Source: Strigamia acuminata (taxonomy: Eukaryota; Arthropoda; Chilopoda; Geophilomorpha; Linotaeniidae). From it: 64,000 nt of DNA. How positions within the stretch are numbered: the stretch's first letter is position 1; every line of letters starts with the position of its first letter. Location: positions 3,972,186-4,036,185 of the forward strand of contig OX442317.1 of assembly GCA_949358305.1 (NCBI GenBank), given 5' to 3'. The notes under the pieces are model-generated. The model did no database searches. It worked only from the letters and a program-made list of their open reading frames with translations, and was not told where the DNA came from. The position numbers and the translations under genes were made by a program. This document shows, in pieces, positions 13,447-25,500 of this stretch.

Positions 13447-13960
13447 TGAATCAATTATTTATCTTGTTTATAAAAATACAAATTTAACAACAAATAAATA
13501 AATAAATAAATAAAAACACGTTGCAATCAACAAAAAATAAATAAATAAATAAATATTTGTTTAAAAATTTAAACTCTGTGGGTTTGGGTACCGAGGCTCA
13601 ACTGTGAAAATGATTTTTATATATTTTGCAAAAAGTTTGGACATTTTGTTTAGTCTCCTATAAAAAAAATATATATAAACACGCGCTATTTAAATTGAGT
13701 TGTTGACTTTGATGGGGGGAAATTAATGGATAAAATTGACCAAAATTAGAAATTGCCTTTTTATTTCTGTCGCATTTATGTGGAAATTTAACGTCGCGAT
13801 TAATTAGCGCCAGTTGTTTGTTTACAAATGTTGAATAGTTTGGTTTTCTCTTTCTTTTCAGTGACATGTTATATAATTAAATGATGGTAGTTGAAATAAA
13901 AAAAAAACATTTTCTTTTACAACCTCACCTATTTAATTATTGAGTTAATATTGCCGGTAA

Positions 13961-14134
13961 TTACTTGGCGGCCATTATTCGAGGTTTGTCGATGTTTACT
14001 GCGTTTGACACCGAATAGGTTTTTTCTCGGTGGTTTCGCCAAGCCTTTTGAATGATTCGGGCACAGAATATTTCTCTCTGTCGCCACATCGTGCTGGAAA
14101 TGACTTCGTAGTCGGGCGGATACGATCTATCCAT
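13961..14134 (-). CDS. 57-residue protein copying the sodium channel IQ tail
   Basis: A short open frame with ATG at 14134 and TAA at 13961. Residues about 8-37 ([14 protein letters not shown], then [14 protein letters not shown]) match the C-terminal tail of the sodium channel encoded 2.4 kb upstream on the same strand ([27 protein letters not shown]): 24 of 29 aligned residues are identical. Many third codon positions differ, which suggests the protein was kept by selection. The IQ motif ([10 protein letters not shown]) is the channel's calmodulin-binding helix. An acceptor TTTACAG at 14141 and an upstream exon with donor at 14197 suggest a small spliced gene with its own promoter. No transmembrane segment is present, so it would be a soluble IQ peptide. 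Alternatively it is a decaying duplicate of the channel's last exon. It was not recognised as a named gene. Confidence 0.6.
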   Translation of the reverse strand: MDRSYPPDYEVISSTMWRQREIFCARIIQKAWRNHREKTYSVSNAVNIDKPRIMAAK

Positions 14135-14196
14135 TTTACACTGTAAAGAAAATAATAAAAGATGAAATATGTTACAGAACCAGCTCTTGCTGTTAC

Positions 14197-14285
14197 CTCA
14201 CAGCGGCGAAAGTTGAAGTGTGGCTTCCCTGCGCTGCGTTTGTGTCGATGACGTCAATTATGTGATCATTGCATACGTCAGAAGT
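14197..14285 (-). promoter_or_regulatory. 5' exon and CRE-bearing promoter of the IQ-tail gene
   Basis: On the minus strand a segment ending GAG at 14197 is followed by the donor GTAACA, and the 56-base intron ends TTTACAG at 14141. The segment has an in-frame stop and no in-frame ATG, so it reads as 5' UTR. A full CRE core (TGACGTCA on the minus strand, near 14249-14256) and a half site (TACGTCA near 14273-14280) lie just upstream. These features argue for an independent promoter; the exact transcription start is not visible. Confidence 0.45.
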
Positions 14286-14435
14286 GTCACACGCAGCTCA
14301 CTTGTCAGTGAAGCCAACTTTTTCATGATAAACAAATAAATCAAAATACAGGCTTTTTGATAAACGACAAATGCTCTCATTGAGTGCGGGATTCTGATTG
14401 AACGCGGTATCCATTACAACGCAACCGGAAGGTGC

Positions 14436-15240
14436 GTAAATGCATTTTTCAAGTCCAAAAATCTAATTTTAAGTCCAAAAATCTAATTTTAAGCCCGAAA
14501 ATGCATTTTTCAAGCCCGAAAATCTAATTTTAAGTCCGAAAATACATTGTTAAATCCAAAAATCTAATTCTAAGTTCGAAAATGAATTTTTTCAAGTCCG
14601 AAATAGGGATTGCAGTATTGGACAATTTTCATGTTACGGTAAGAATCTGAGATCTCGGCAACGGAGCGAGATGGACCTATAAATGCGATAATTAATCGAT
14701 TTTTTGGCTCATTTCCAATCGACTGAGCTCATTTCTGGCACTTTTTCAATTTCGGACCGATTTTGGCCATGTCTCCATAGGTTAGCCTTTGGGTTTTTGT
14801 CAAAATTGGCAAAAAATGAAAAAATCACAGAAATGAGCTCAATCGATCGAAAACGAGCTAGAAAAGCGATTAAACATCACATGCATATTCCTATCTCTTA
14901 CGGTTGCAGAGATATGGTCGGAAAACGGAATTTTTCAAGAGAAAAAGTTGTCGGAAAACGTGTAAAAGTTATATATTTTATATAATTCTGTCCGAAAATG
15001 CATTTTTCAAGCCCGAAAATCTAATTTTAAGTCCGGAAATGCATTGTTAAATCCAAAAATCTAATTTTTAAGTCCGGAAATGCATTGTTAAATCCAAAAA
15101 TCTAATTCTAAGTTCGAAAATAAATTTTTTCAAGTCCGAAAATGCATTTTTCAAGTCGAAAAATCTATTGTTAAGTGCCAAAATGTATTTTAAGATGCAA
15201 AATGCACTTTATATGTGCAAAAATCGACTTTTTGAGATTG
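14436..15240. repeat. Split minisatellite, about 20-base units
   Basis: Two blocks, 14436-14610 and 14993-15240, consist of degenerate copies of a roughly 20-base unit of the form AAGTCCGAAAATCTAATTTT, alternating with CAAGCCCGAAAATGCATTTT. About 380 bases of unrelated sequence separate them. Similar AATGCATTTT units appear at 53.77-54.1 kb and 60.1-60.3 kb, so this looks like a genome-wide repeat family. No coding role is seen. Confidence 0.75.
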
Positions 15241-16530
15241 AAAATCTATTTAAATTATCGCCTACTCAATTATCAAATAATCAATAATCATTAACGGAAT
15301 GATCTATAGTTTGTAATCCAAAATTTAATAAACTCATTTCATCTCACGTCGAATGACCGAAACGAGCAACAAAATGTAATGTTGAAATCAAAAAGATGTA
15401 AATTCTTTGAGTATGCACCTTTGGCGGTAAATTATCAAAAATTTATTTGATGGCATTAGTATTTACAGATAATATAGTACAAACTGTGAAATTGAAAACA
15501 TGTTACAAAGTAATTACAAGCAAAAAAGGCTAAAGTGGCGACACAAGAGGGCTTCAAAGGGATTAAGGAGATGTGGATCGACTCCCTCCCCTGTGACTTG
15601 ATCACTCTTTGTCGTGATAATTGAATAATGGCTGGCATTTGTAAATAGAAGATTTAAGAGATTTGATTCTAAAATGGGAGAAGGAGTACAAACAACTAAC
15701 TGGATTTTTTTTAAATCTAAATTCACTACAATAAATTTAATTGTTTTTTTTTTTCCTTTTTTTTTCTTTTCTTTAAACTAGAGGAGCATTTTATTATCAG
15801 TAAGATCAGCAGCCATTTTGTTTGTTTATTTTAAATTGTTTTATTTTTATTTCTTTCAAAAGTAGTTTTGAAAAAAAAAAATATCTGGAGTGATGAGTAT
15901 AAAAAACCAAAACCAAGAAACGAAAAAAACAAATAAACAAACAAATAAGTTCAAAAAACCCAAAAAAAAACCCAAAAAACCAAAAAACCTCACACCTCAA
16001 ATCAAATCACTGACTAATCTCATTTTTTTTTTTTTTTCTTCTCTGAATTTATTATTTATTATTTTTATTTATATATTTATTTTTCTTGTTTAATCTTTTA
16101 AATCTTCACCAGTAGAAACAAGTCTGTAATCTAAGATGCATGCATCAATAGTGAGTTGGCAAGCCTCAGCAAATCCTTAATATCTGTTCGATTGAAATTA
16201 AGTTTTAAAAGTAAGTGCACCGAGGCGAAGAAAGGCTTTCCTGATGTCACTTTAACAAGAGCCAAGTGGACAAACTTTGAAGTTTATTTTTTTTTTTCTT
16301 AATTTTTTTTCTTATTTTAATTCTTTAGCTGTAGAGAACTATAGCAAGACTAAGAAAGGATAACGACTGACTTCCCACACGTCAATAATTCCATCTTAAA
16401 CATTATTATTATTATTATTTCTTCTTTTTTTTTCTTTTCCATTCTTTTTCTTTATTTATTTATTTTGCTGCAATTTGAGCGAAGTTGCATAAATATAGCT
16501 TCAAATCCCGCGCTTTTATTTTGCATAAAG
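15241..16530. other. Sodium channel 3' UTR and flanking AT-rich sequence
   Basis: Between the channel stop codon at 16531 and the minisatellite there is no convincing coding frame. The minus strand has several AATAAA signals (TTTATT on the plus strand near 16265, 16453 and 16062), so the channel's 3' UTR probably ends here. Homopurine/homopyrimidine runs near 15745-15775 and 16020-16045 are simple sequence. Confidence 0.45.
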
Positions 16531-19500
16531 TCACACATCTGTAGACCGACTCGTGACACTAGGCGAACGTGAATGAATAACCACTTTATGACCATTCTTA
16601 GTCACATGCCCATCACTTTCGATGACAATCGAGGTCTGCTGAAGCTCTGGTCCATCCATCGCCGAAGACGTGGAATGAGCCTTCCCTCGATGCTTGCGCC
16701 AAGCCTTCTGAATGAGCCTTGCGCAGAACTCCTCCCTCTGTCGCCACAGAGTGCTCGAAATGACTTCGTAGCCGGGTCGGTCGGTCTTGACCACCTCGCC
16801 GAGGTCGCCGGCCTCCTCGATCGGATTGCCCTTGCGCGCAAAGAAGTCTTTGGTGAGCGCATCCAAAATGTCCACACAGTAGAGCAAATCCCCCTTGCAG
16901 ATGGGGATGTCCATCGAGATGATTTTGTACTTGTTGGGCTTGACGATCTGCAGCGGCTCCTCCAGCTCGTGCAGGAACTCGGGTAGGTCTTCGTACGTCA
17001 GGTATTGCGTCCCATCCGGGTCGAACCTTTGCCATATTTCGTAGTACATGTCGTAGTCGTCGTCGGTGAGGCCCTCCTGGACCTCTTCGGTCGCTTGGCT
17101 GTAATTCTCGAGGATCACAGCGATGTACATGTTGATGACGATCAGGAAACTGATCACCAGGTACGAGATGAGGAAAACCACGGCTTTGCCGCTGTTGCCG
17201 CAGTCTCCTTCTTCGTCCAGCTCGGCGTTCGCTTGCGTGCAGTTCTCTTCGTTCATCAGCGGGTCCAGGACTCCGTCCCAGCCGGCCGATGTGGACATTT
17301 GGAATAGAAGAATCATGGATTGCGGAAACGTATTGAAGTTGAAGGTCTCATCAAGGCCGTTGCCGTATTTGACCGTTTTGAAGAATGACATCCCGAAGAT
17401 AGCGTAGATGAACATGACGAGAAACAGAAGCAGGCAGATGTTGAACAGTGCCGGTAGCGACATGGCCAGGGCGAACAGAAGTGTCCGGATGCCCTTGGCC
17501 CCTTTCACCAGGCGCAGCACGCGTCCCACTTTCACCACACGGACAACACGGAGTAGCGTGGGCGACACAAAATAGTTCTCGATCATTTCTTTCAACGCCA
17601 CACCTAATTAAACAAAAATAAATAAATAAATAAATAAATAAATAAAATTAACAATTTTTTTAAAAATAATATTTTTTTTCTTCACCGAGAATGGAAAGAA
17701 TAACGACTACAAAATCGAACATATTCCAGGGTTCTTTGAAATAATAGCAGCGTAATGCGAAAATTTTCAGACAACATTCAGACGTGAACACCGCGATAAA
17801 TACGGTATTGAGGGCAGTAACGATCTCTTTGAATTCATCCGTTTGACCGTAATGATCGGTCGCCATCACTATCATGTTGAGGGCGATAAACAACATAATA
17901 AACATATCGAATCTTTTGTCTGTAGTAATATCGAAAACGATGGCCTGCGGTTTAAACTGAAACAAAAAAACAATTTCAATTTTAATTTTAATTGCACAAA
18001 TATCAACAATTTTCAATAATTATCAAACCCGAGGCCTCGGAATCGCCTTCGCGGGCTTTTTGGAACCCATCTTCTTCATAGCGTTATAGTATTTTTTTTG
18101 ATCATCTGTCATGAACATCTCAAGCGAGCCCCCTGCCTGTAATTCATTTATTATAATTATAATTATAATTACAATTAATCCTTCATTCTACCACTTTACC
18201 TTCTTTTTTTGTTCATTAAAATTGTCGATGATAACACCAATAAACAGGTTGAGAGTAAAGAACGAACCAAATATGATGAAAAACACGAAAAACAGATATA
18301 TGTACACATTGGCTTCATAATCGGGTTGGTGGTTCTTTTCCTGCACGAAATTAAAACGATCGTTTTAATTTTAATCATCATTTCAAACCAACAGATTCAT
18401 TACTTTGGCGTCCGTTGCATCTTCCAAGATGGGAATCCATCCTTTAAACGTGGCCTTTGAAAATTGAAATAAAAATAAAAATAAATACAAAAATAATAGA
18501 ATTAATACTGTAATACTTACTACTTGGAACAACGCTAGATAAGCATTTGCTACGTTATCAAAATTAATCTTTGAGTTCTTCCACGTGTAATTAGCACGTT
18601 CACATTCCGATCTGTTAGATATAATGCTAGCATTGATCTTTTCATTCTCCTCATTTATACACTTGTAGAACTTTCCACCGAGCAACTGGACAGCCATGAT
18701 TGAAAAAATAAGCCAAAAGATGAGGCAGACGAGGAGCACGTTGAATATAGAAGGAATAGCTTGCACCAATGCGTTTACAACGACCTGTCAAAAACCACAC
18801 ACCAAATCTTATTATTTAATATCAAAACCAAAAAAAAAAAAATCAAAACAAATCAACGCTGAAACCGACATCATTTATAAAAATTTAAAAATTTAAAAAT
18901 GTATTAAAAAATTATTTTTATTAAATTCAAATTTCAAATTTCTCGTCGTATTTCAGTGTCGATCAAGTGCAATCGGTAAACGCAATCGAAATAAACAAAA
19001 CGTTGAGGAGGACCACATAAAATGAACTTTTTGCTCGAAATAATACTAAACAATTGCTAGAATGACAAGGATTGTTCTTCTCGCTGTCTCCTCTTGTTGG
19101 ATTTGAGGATCAAATTGGGTAGGATGAGGATTGATCATGCCGTGCCTGTGCGTATAATGACTAATGAGTTTGGAAACGGAACGAAAAAGAAACTGGGATA
19201 GAGAAAAAAGAAAAAGTCTCCTACGTGCCGTCACCGGACTCGCCTTCCCGACATGCCACGAGGCGGCGAGTCTCTTGTCGGGCTGACTGTACTTACTCGC
19301 ATGCCTTGCATACGGGACAAGGCCCTGAGAGGACGAAGGGCTCGCAATGTTCTCATTGTTTTAAAGGCGGGAATGTTGCCCGCTCCAATCAAATAGGCCC
19401 CAAGGTTTAGAAGTGACAGCTACGATAAAAGCAGTGAGAAAAAACGACAACAAATCAACAACCAACACACAGTTATAGCCACAGGTAAAAGAGAGGCAAT

Positions 19501-22500
19501 AGAAGAGTAGATGAGATGTCAAGAACTCCAAAGATTATCTCGCTCGAAAGATAGATATCTCCGCTTGGCGGCGCCTCCTGAAACTCAAACTCAAAACGAC
19601 ACCGTACACCACGAGACGAAGAGCAAGCCACTGGTCGGTCTTGCAACCGAGCGACACACCACTTACTTTCATGCCCTCCCATCTGGAAACGGCCCTAAGT
19701 GGTCGGAGGGCACGAAGTGTCCGCATCGAGCGGAAGGCCGAGATGTTGCCCATATCCAGGAAGTAGGCGGCCAGGTTGATGATTGATAGCTGTCACAACC
19801 AAAACGGGTTGAAGAAACAAAAAACATACAACAAACATGGGCTCAAAGACAGTGACAAACCCCAATTCAATTAAACCGTTTGTGTTATCGGCTCCTTAAT
19901 TGCATTGCAAGGCTGCCCCATAACTGCACTGCAATGCACTCTGTGTTTTCAGGAATCAAAGAATCGAAATATCAACAAAATATTTCGATTTTTGCCCCTT
20001 TTAACCGTTTCCATCCGTTTCAAACCAATTTTTACCCGTTTTTACCCATTTCCAATCGTATCAAACCAGTTTTTTTCACATTTTGAACCATTTCCATCCG
20101 TTTCAAACCAGTTTTTCCACATTTTTAACCATTTCCATCCATTTCAAACCAATTTTTCCACGTTTTTCCACATTTTTAACCATTTCCATCCATTTCAAAC
20201 CAATTTTTCCACTTTTTTCCACATTTTTAACCATTTCCATCCATTTCAAACCAATTTTTCCACGTTTTCCCACATTTTTAACCATTTCCATCCGTTTCAA
20301 ACCGGTTTTTCCACTTTAGAATCCTTTTTTCCCATTTAAGGCCCCTGAATTTCCTCCATTTTTAAATTTTCTCACAAAACAAATCCATAAAACAAGTCAA
20401 TAACACGCCAATAACACATCGGTTCGGGAACTGTGAGTAACAAGCGATAAAATTAATTTCTCTACTTCACTGTCTCTGAAAGCAAACATTCATGCCACCT
20501 ATCTGAAAGACTCTGATAACAGTTAGCAATTAGAGTGGACATTACAGAATGCTCACAAATTAGTTAATCAAAAATAAGTAAATAGCTAAACACACAAAAA
20601 AAGCAAAAAATTGAACTTACAAGTACTATGATGAAGTCGAGCCAACACCAAGCATTAGTAAAATATTTTCGAAAACCAAGAGCTAACCACTTAATAAGCA
20701 TCTCGAAGAAAAAAAGAACAGTAAACACACGATCCATATAGACGAGACTTTCTTTCAAAATTTTTTTATGATTTATATATTTATCTTCAAGAGCCTAAAT
20801 AAAAAAAAAAAAATTAATAATTAAAAAATTAATTATTCAATTTCGAGTGAACAAACCAAAGCCATACTGCTGATAAGAATACACGTAATGACAACAGTTT
20901 CGAAGTATTTGTTTTCAATAAGCAAGAGCGTTTGGAGTCGTAAATTGTACCAGCCGTCCCAGAACGGCGTGTTCTTGCCGGCGCACCACGGAATTTTCTC
21001 GTAGCAAACGTCCAAACAACAAATAAACGGCACCTTTGGTTCTTCGCCTTCCTGGACTTTTTGTTCGACCGCTTCTTCCTCCCCCGTTTCCTGCTCTTCG
21101 TTCACTTCCTCCACGTCGTCGCCTTCTTCTTTCTCGATATCTTTCTTCTCTTCGCCTTCGCTCGCACCCGACGCAGCACTCGAGCGTCTGCTGCTCGTTG
21201 TGTGCGTTTTACTGATGTACGATTCGTTGCTTAAACTTTCTTCGCTCTTCTCCTTGTTGTGACGAGTAATTAGATGATTTTCTAAATGTTCACGTTCCTT
21301 GTTATCGTCCACTTTCTTCACCGAATTACACAACGGTTTGTTATTTGCTATAATCTCCTTTTTCTTGTTTTTGATTAATGTCTCATCACCTGCAAGAAAC
21401 AAACATTTTAAAATTGCCCTTCAATAGATACGGTCAAATCTCGCTACAACGAAATTCCCACTTATACCGAAATCTCGCTTAAAACGAACAAAAATTAAAC
21501 GAGTACCAAGTAAAAAATAATTTATTTATATCGGTTATTGCAAAAAACCCGATACAACAAAATCCCGATACAACGAACCTCCACTTACAACGAAATTTCG
21601 CTTAAAACGAACAAAAATTATACCAAGTAAAAAATAATTAATTTATATCGGTTATTGCAAAAAAACCAATACAACGTAATTACGATACAACGAAATCCCA
21701 CTTATAACGAAATTTCGCTTAAAACGAACAAAAACTCAGAAAATTCACTCCCGAATTAAACAAAAAAAATTAATTACACCATTTATTGCGAAAAACCCGA
21801 TATAACGAGATAACAATTTGGAAAATTAGCTGTAACGAGTTTGCAACGTATCCTTAACGTTTGACTTTTACCTAGAGCCACTTCAAGCGCCGTCTGATCT
21901 TTGGGACTTTTCTTGTCCCGCATAAGGATTTGTCCGTCGACCAAAATTTCTCCGCCGTCATCGGCGTCCGTATCCCGATCCGCGGTCTGATCCGCAATCT
22001 GATTAGTCATTTTGGCTCGAATAGCCTTAACTGCTCGTGAAAAAGTACTGGAAAATATCATTCAAAACACAAAACTGAATCTTTAAAGCAAGATGTATAA
22101 GAAATGCGTCATAGGCAAACAAATATCCCTCAGTTCACTTGTCGGCAGTGATTTCGTACCAAACGTATCAATCGTTTCTTCTTTTTACTATACAGTAACA
22201 TCGATACTAAACATCCAACACTTGACACAACGAGCACAACCATGCGCATCAATACACAGTGTAGTCAGTGCACTAGTACATAACAACTATCTTTTATATC
22301 AGAATTTTGTTTCGTTCAAATCATAAGACCAATTTTGTTGGATAATTAAAGGAAAATACAAAATTCTGACGTAAAAGGTTTTTTTTTTACAGCTTCCTTT
22401 GAACGTCAAACACTTGACAATAACGGACTAATCACGGCACATGGACATTGAAATAAGGAATAAATTTTTCCACCTACTTTCGGACAGACCTTTTGATCCA

Positions 22501-25500
22501 TGCTACAAATCTGTTAATCCTATCAATGGCTTCGGCTAGTTTATTAGTATCACTATCTACAGGAGCACTTGATAAGTTGGAGGCACCGAACGAGCTGAGC
22601 AGCAACGCCAAAAAAAGATTTAACACCTAAAACAAACAAAATTCAATTAGGTTTATACCTAGATTTGACCAAAATGAAAAATCCATCTTTCGTCGCGTGC
22701 GAAAACAAGATAAAATTTCTTTATAGCGACTAAACACGCAAATTTGCTTTAAATTCGCCCGAATCAAATATTCACTCGTACAATTTCGAAAAGCGCAAGT
22801 CACTTCTCCTTTTCGATAACTCAACTTATGAATGAAAGCATTAATTTGTCAACCTAAGGCGCGTTTGGACAATTTCCAAAATAGCCAGCGATCTAAAAAT
22901 ATACACATTTCATGATTGACTTTACGAATGATGTGAGCATTGTTTACATCAACAAATAAATTTTAGATATATATTATCCAATTAACTAATACTATCGTAT
23001 TTTACCGATGCATTTTTCCCTTACAGTTAAAGACTATACGGTATAAAAATAGTGTAAGGGAAAAATGATAAATCAAGTTTTTGCGGGCTGCACTTTTCCC
23101 TTATCACTACACTATTTCAGCCAACTACTGACAGTTAGTAATTTTGGGCCTAAAAATTCAATTTGGGGGCGTAAATGTGCAAATTTCTGCATAAAATTCC
23201 ATTATTATGCCTATAAAGTATGGTTTTGGACCTAAAATTCAATTTTGGGCCTCACTTATCATTCAATCTACGTACCTATGACTGTGATGTGTTTGATCGG
23301 GACAACAAAATAATCGCCATTTGCAATGGGCGGAGCTAACAATATAGTGTTCTCAATTCTGATTGGCTGCGCTATATTTTAATTTAGTGTTGAAAACGAT
23401 ACACTAAAGATTTTTCCTTTACGATACGGCACTAAAATAGTGTATCGTAAAGCAAAATAAGGGAAAAATGCATCCCGCAAACTCTCTATTGTTTCCGTAT
23501 TTAACCTCAGGAATGATGAACGGGGGATAGAGAATTTTATTTTGAACAGGATTACCGGTAGCCTGGTTTCAGAATTTATTAACCACTTTATAACGAAAAA
23601 CGAAGCGGATTTAGAGTTGACTTTCGCAATCTGGCATCCATATTTGTTTACGCAGTTTAAGTGGTAGCGCTACTGTGCGCAGAAAGTTGAAACGGACAAA
23701 CTATCATGTCAAGTTAGATAAAAGTCTTTAAAATAAGAAACAATAGCATCAGTCACTTCCAGAAGGAAGATAAGGAGATCATTTCGTCCATTTAACCGAC
23801 TGTGAGGTTCTACCTAGTACATATCCTTTTTTACCTCTATCAACCCTAATTTATCGGTCAGGCTTAATTGAATTAACTCGAAATCCGCACGGAAATAACT
23901 CAGATACGACAATCGAGTCTTGAATTCGAAAAATTCAAATTATTAATTTGTAACAATGCGCTTAAATTTGATCCCAACCAAGCTGACATCGAAAGCACAC
24001 ATATTGATTTTAATACAACTCTCCCCACATGACACATTTAAAATTTCCAATACATAGTTCAAGGCCACTCGCAACCTGCAATTAAGAAGCGAAAAAACTT
24101 CTATTTTTAAACAAAAAAATTGCAAATTCTTAGAAAAAATAATCGAAACGTCGATGTTCAATATTGAGAATTCAACGGGCGATGCGCCATTTCAGAGCAT
24201 AAGACAATCGAATTCAAATCATATTGATCCGAGTTTGGCTCTATCAGCTTGAACTTTTCTTTCAAATTGACAATTTAGGATCAACTTTCCCTTAGTTTGC
24301 CGCATGTGTATTTCGTCACCGAGACAAGAGTTAAACAGTAATCTATTTTTGCTATCTATTTTTCTGGCAGGAAATTGCCCGCCTAACGATCGCGCCGCTA
24401 ATGTTTTCGCTTCGCAAACATGAATTTTTGAATGTTGAGTACTTACGACAAGATTTCCAATGACTACAGTTGCTAGAAAAAATGGTAAACATATCGTTTC
24501 GTTGACAACTAGGCAATCCCACATGGATTCAATCCATTCGCCACACAGAACTCGGAACACAATCATAAACGAATGCAAAAAATCGACAAAGTTCCACCGC
24601 GGTGTCACCTTGCCGTGAAACAAATGTGCTTTAAGTTTGTAGTTATCCGCAAAAAGTTGCATGCCCATCACGGCAAAAATGAAAATAATAATTCCTAATA
24701 CGAATGTCAAGTTTCCCAAAGCACCTACAGTCTTGCCCATGATTGAAATGAGCAAATTGAGAGTTGGCCATGACTTGGCCAATTTGAAGACACGAAGCTA
24801 CAAATACAAACACACAAACAATTAAATTCAAATAAATTTTCTCAGTTCCATCAACAACAAGTTTCAGTGAAGGTACGATGACGAGTCAATTTTTATTCCT
24901 TTCCCATTCTGTGCGGCAGGAAAGACTACCTACAGTTCGCGCTAGGTATCTTAATTCCAAATTGCGCGATTTGAAAGAAAAGCATTGATAGGCCTAATAT
25001 TAGGCTTAATACTGCTAAATAACAACTGGAATTAGAAAATCGTCTGCGCAAAATGGGATGCGCAGTACGAATTTGGCATCAAGATACCATGCGCTGACTG
25101 TAGTGTAGGTTATCGTCATCATCTTACCTTCCCTTGCAATTTCTTGGACTAAATTCACAATAGTGAGTTTGCGGTTGCCAATTGTTCCTTATAATTATGA
25201 GTTAAAAACCAATATTATTTCACTTCTGCTTTTCACTCTCCTTCACAAGACATAATGTACAAAAGTGAAATATTGTTCCAATTAAATTTTGCCTCAATTT
25301 GAAAAACCTCGTCCCAGAAATCACACCGGATATTCTCCTATTCTACACAACTTACCAAACGAAAGGAGCGCAACACAGATAAGCCTTTGACTCCTTCCAA
25401 ACTAAGTTCAACCAAACTGAGTGCAACAATAAAAAAATCAAAAATATTCCATCCTTCTTTAAAATAATTTTTCGGACTTATAGCGACCAATTTCATACCG

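Noticed and set aside
14704-14985. 93-codon plus-strand frame
   Set aside because: It lies between two minisatellite blocks, has no splice or family support and low-complexity ends.
16573-17307. Open frames antisense and out of frame over the last channel exon
   Set aside because: They are shadows of the 1073-base terminal Nav exon.
19905-20339. 144-codon plus-strand frame and antisense frames
   Set aside because: Both are translations of the 55-60-base tandem repeat.
21425-21840. CRISPR-like array
   Set aside because: The units are long, imperfect and directly adjacent without unique spacers, and the locus is an animal intron.
24219-24446. Extension of the domain II channel frame beyond 24447
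   Set aside because: The strong donor GTAAGT at 24446 and the downstream exon at 22626, which restores the S6 sequence, show this is intron.
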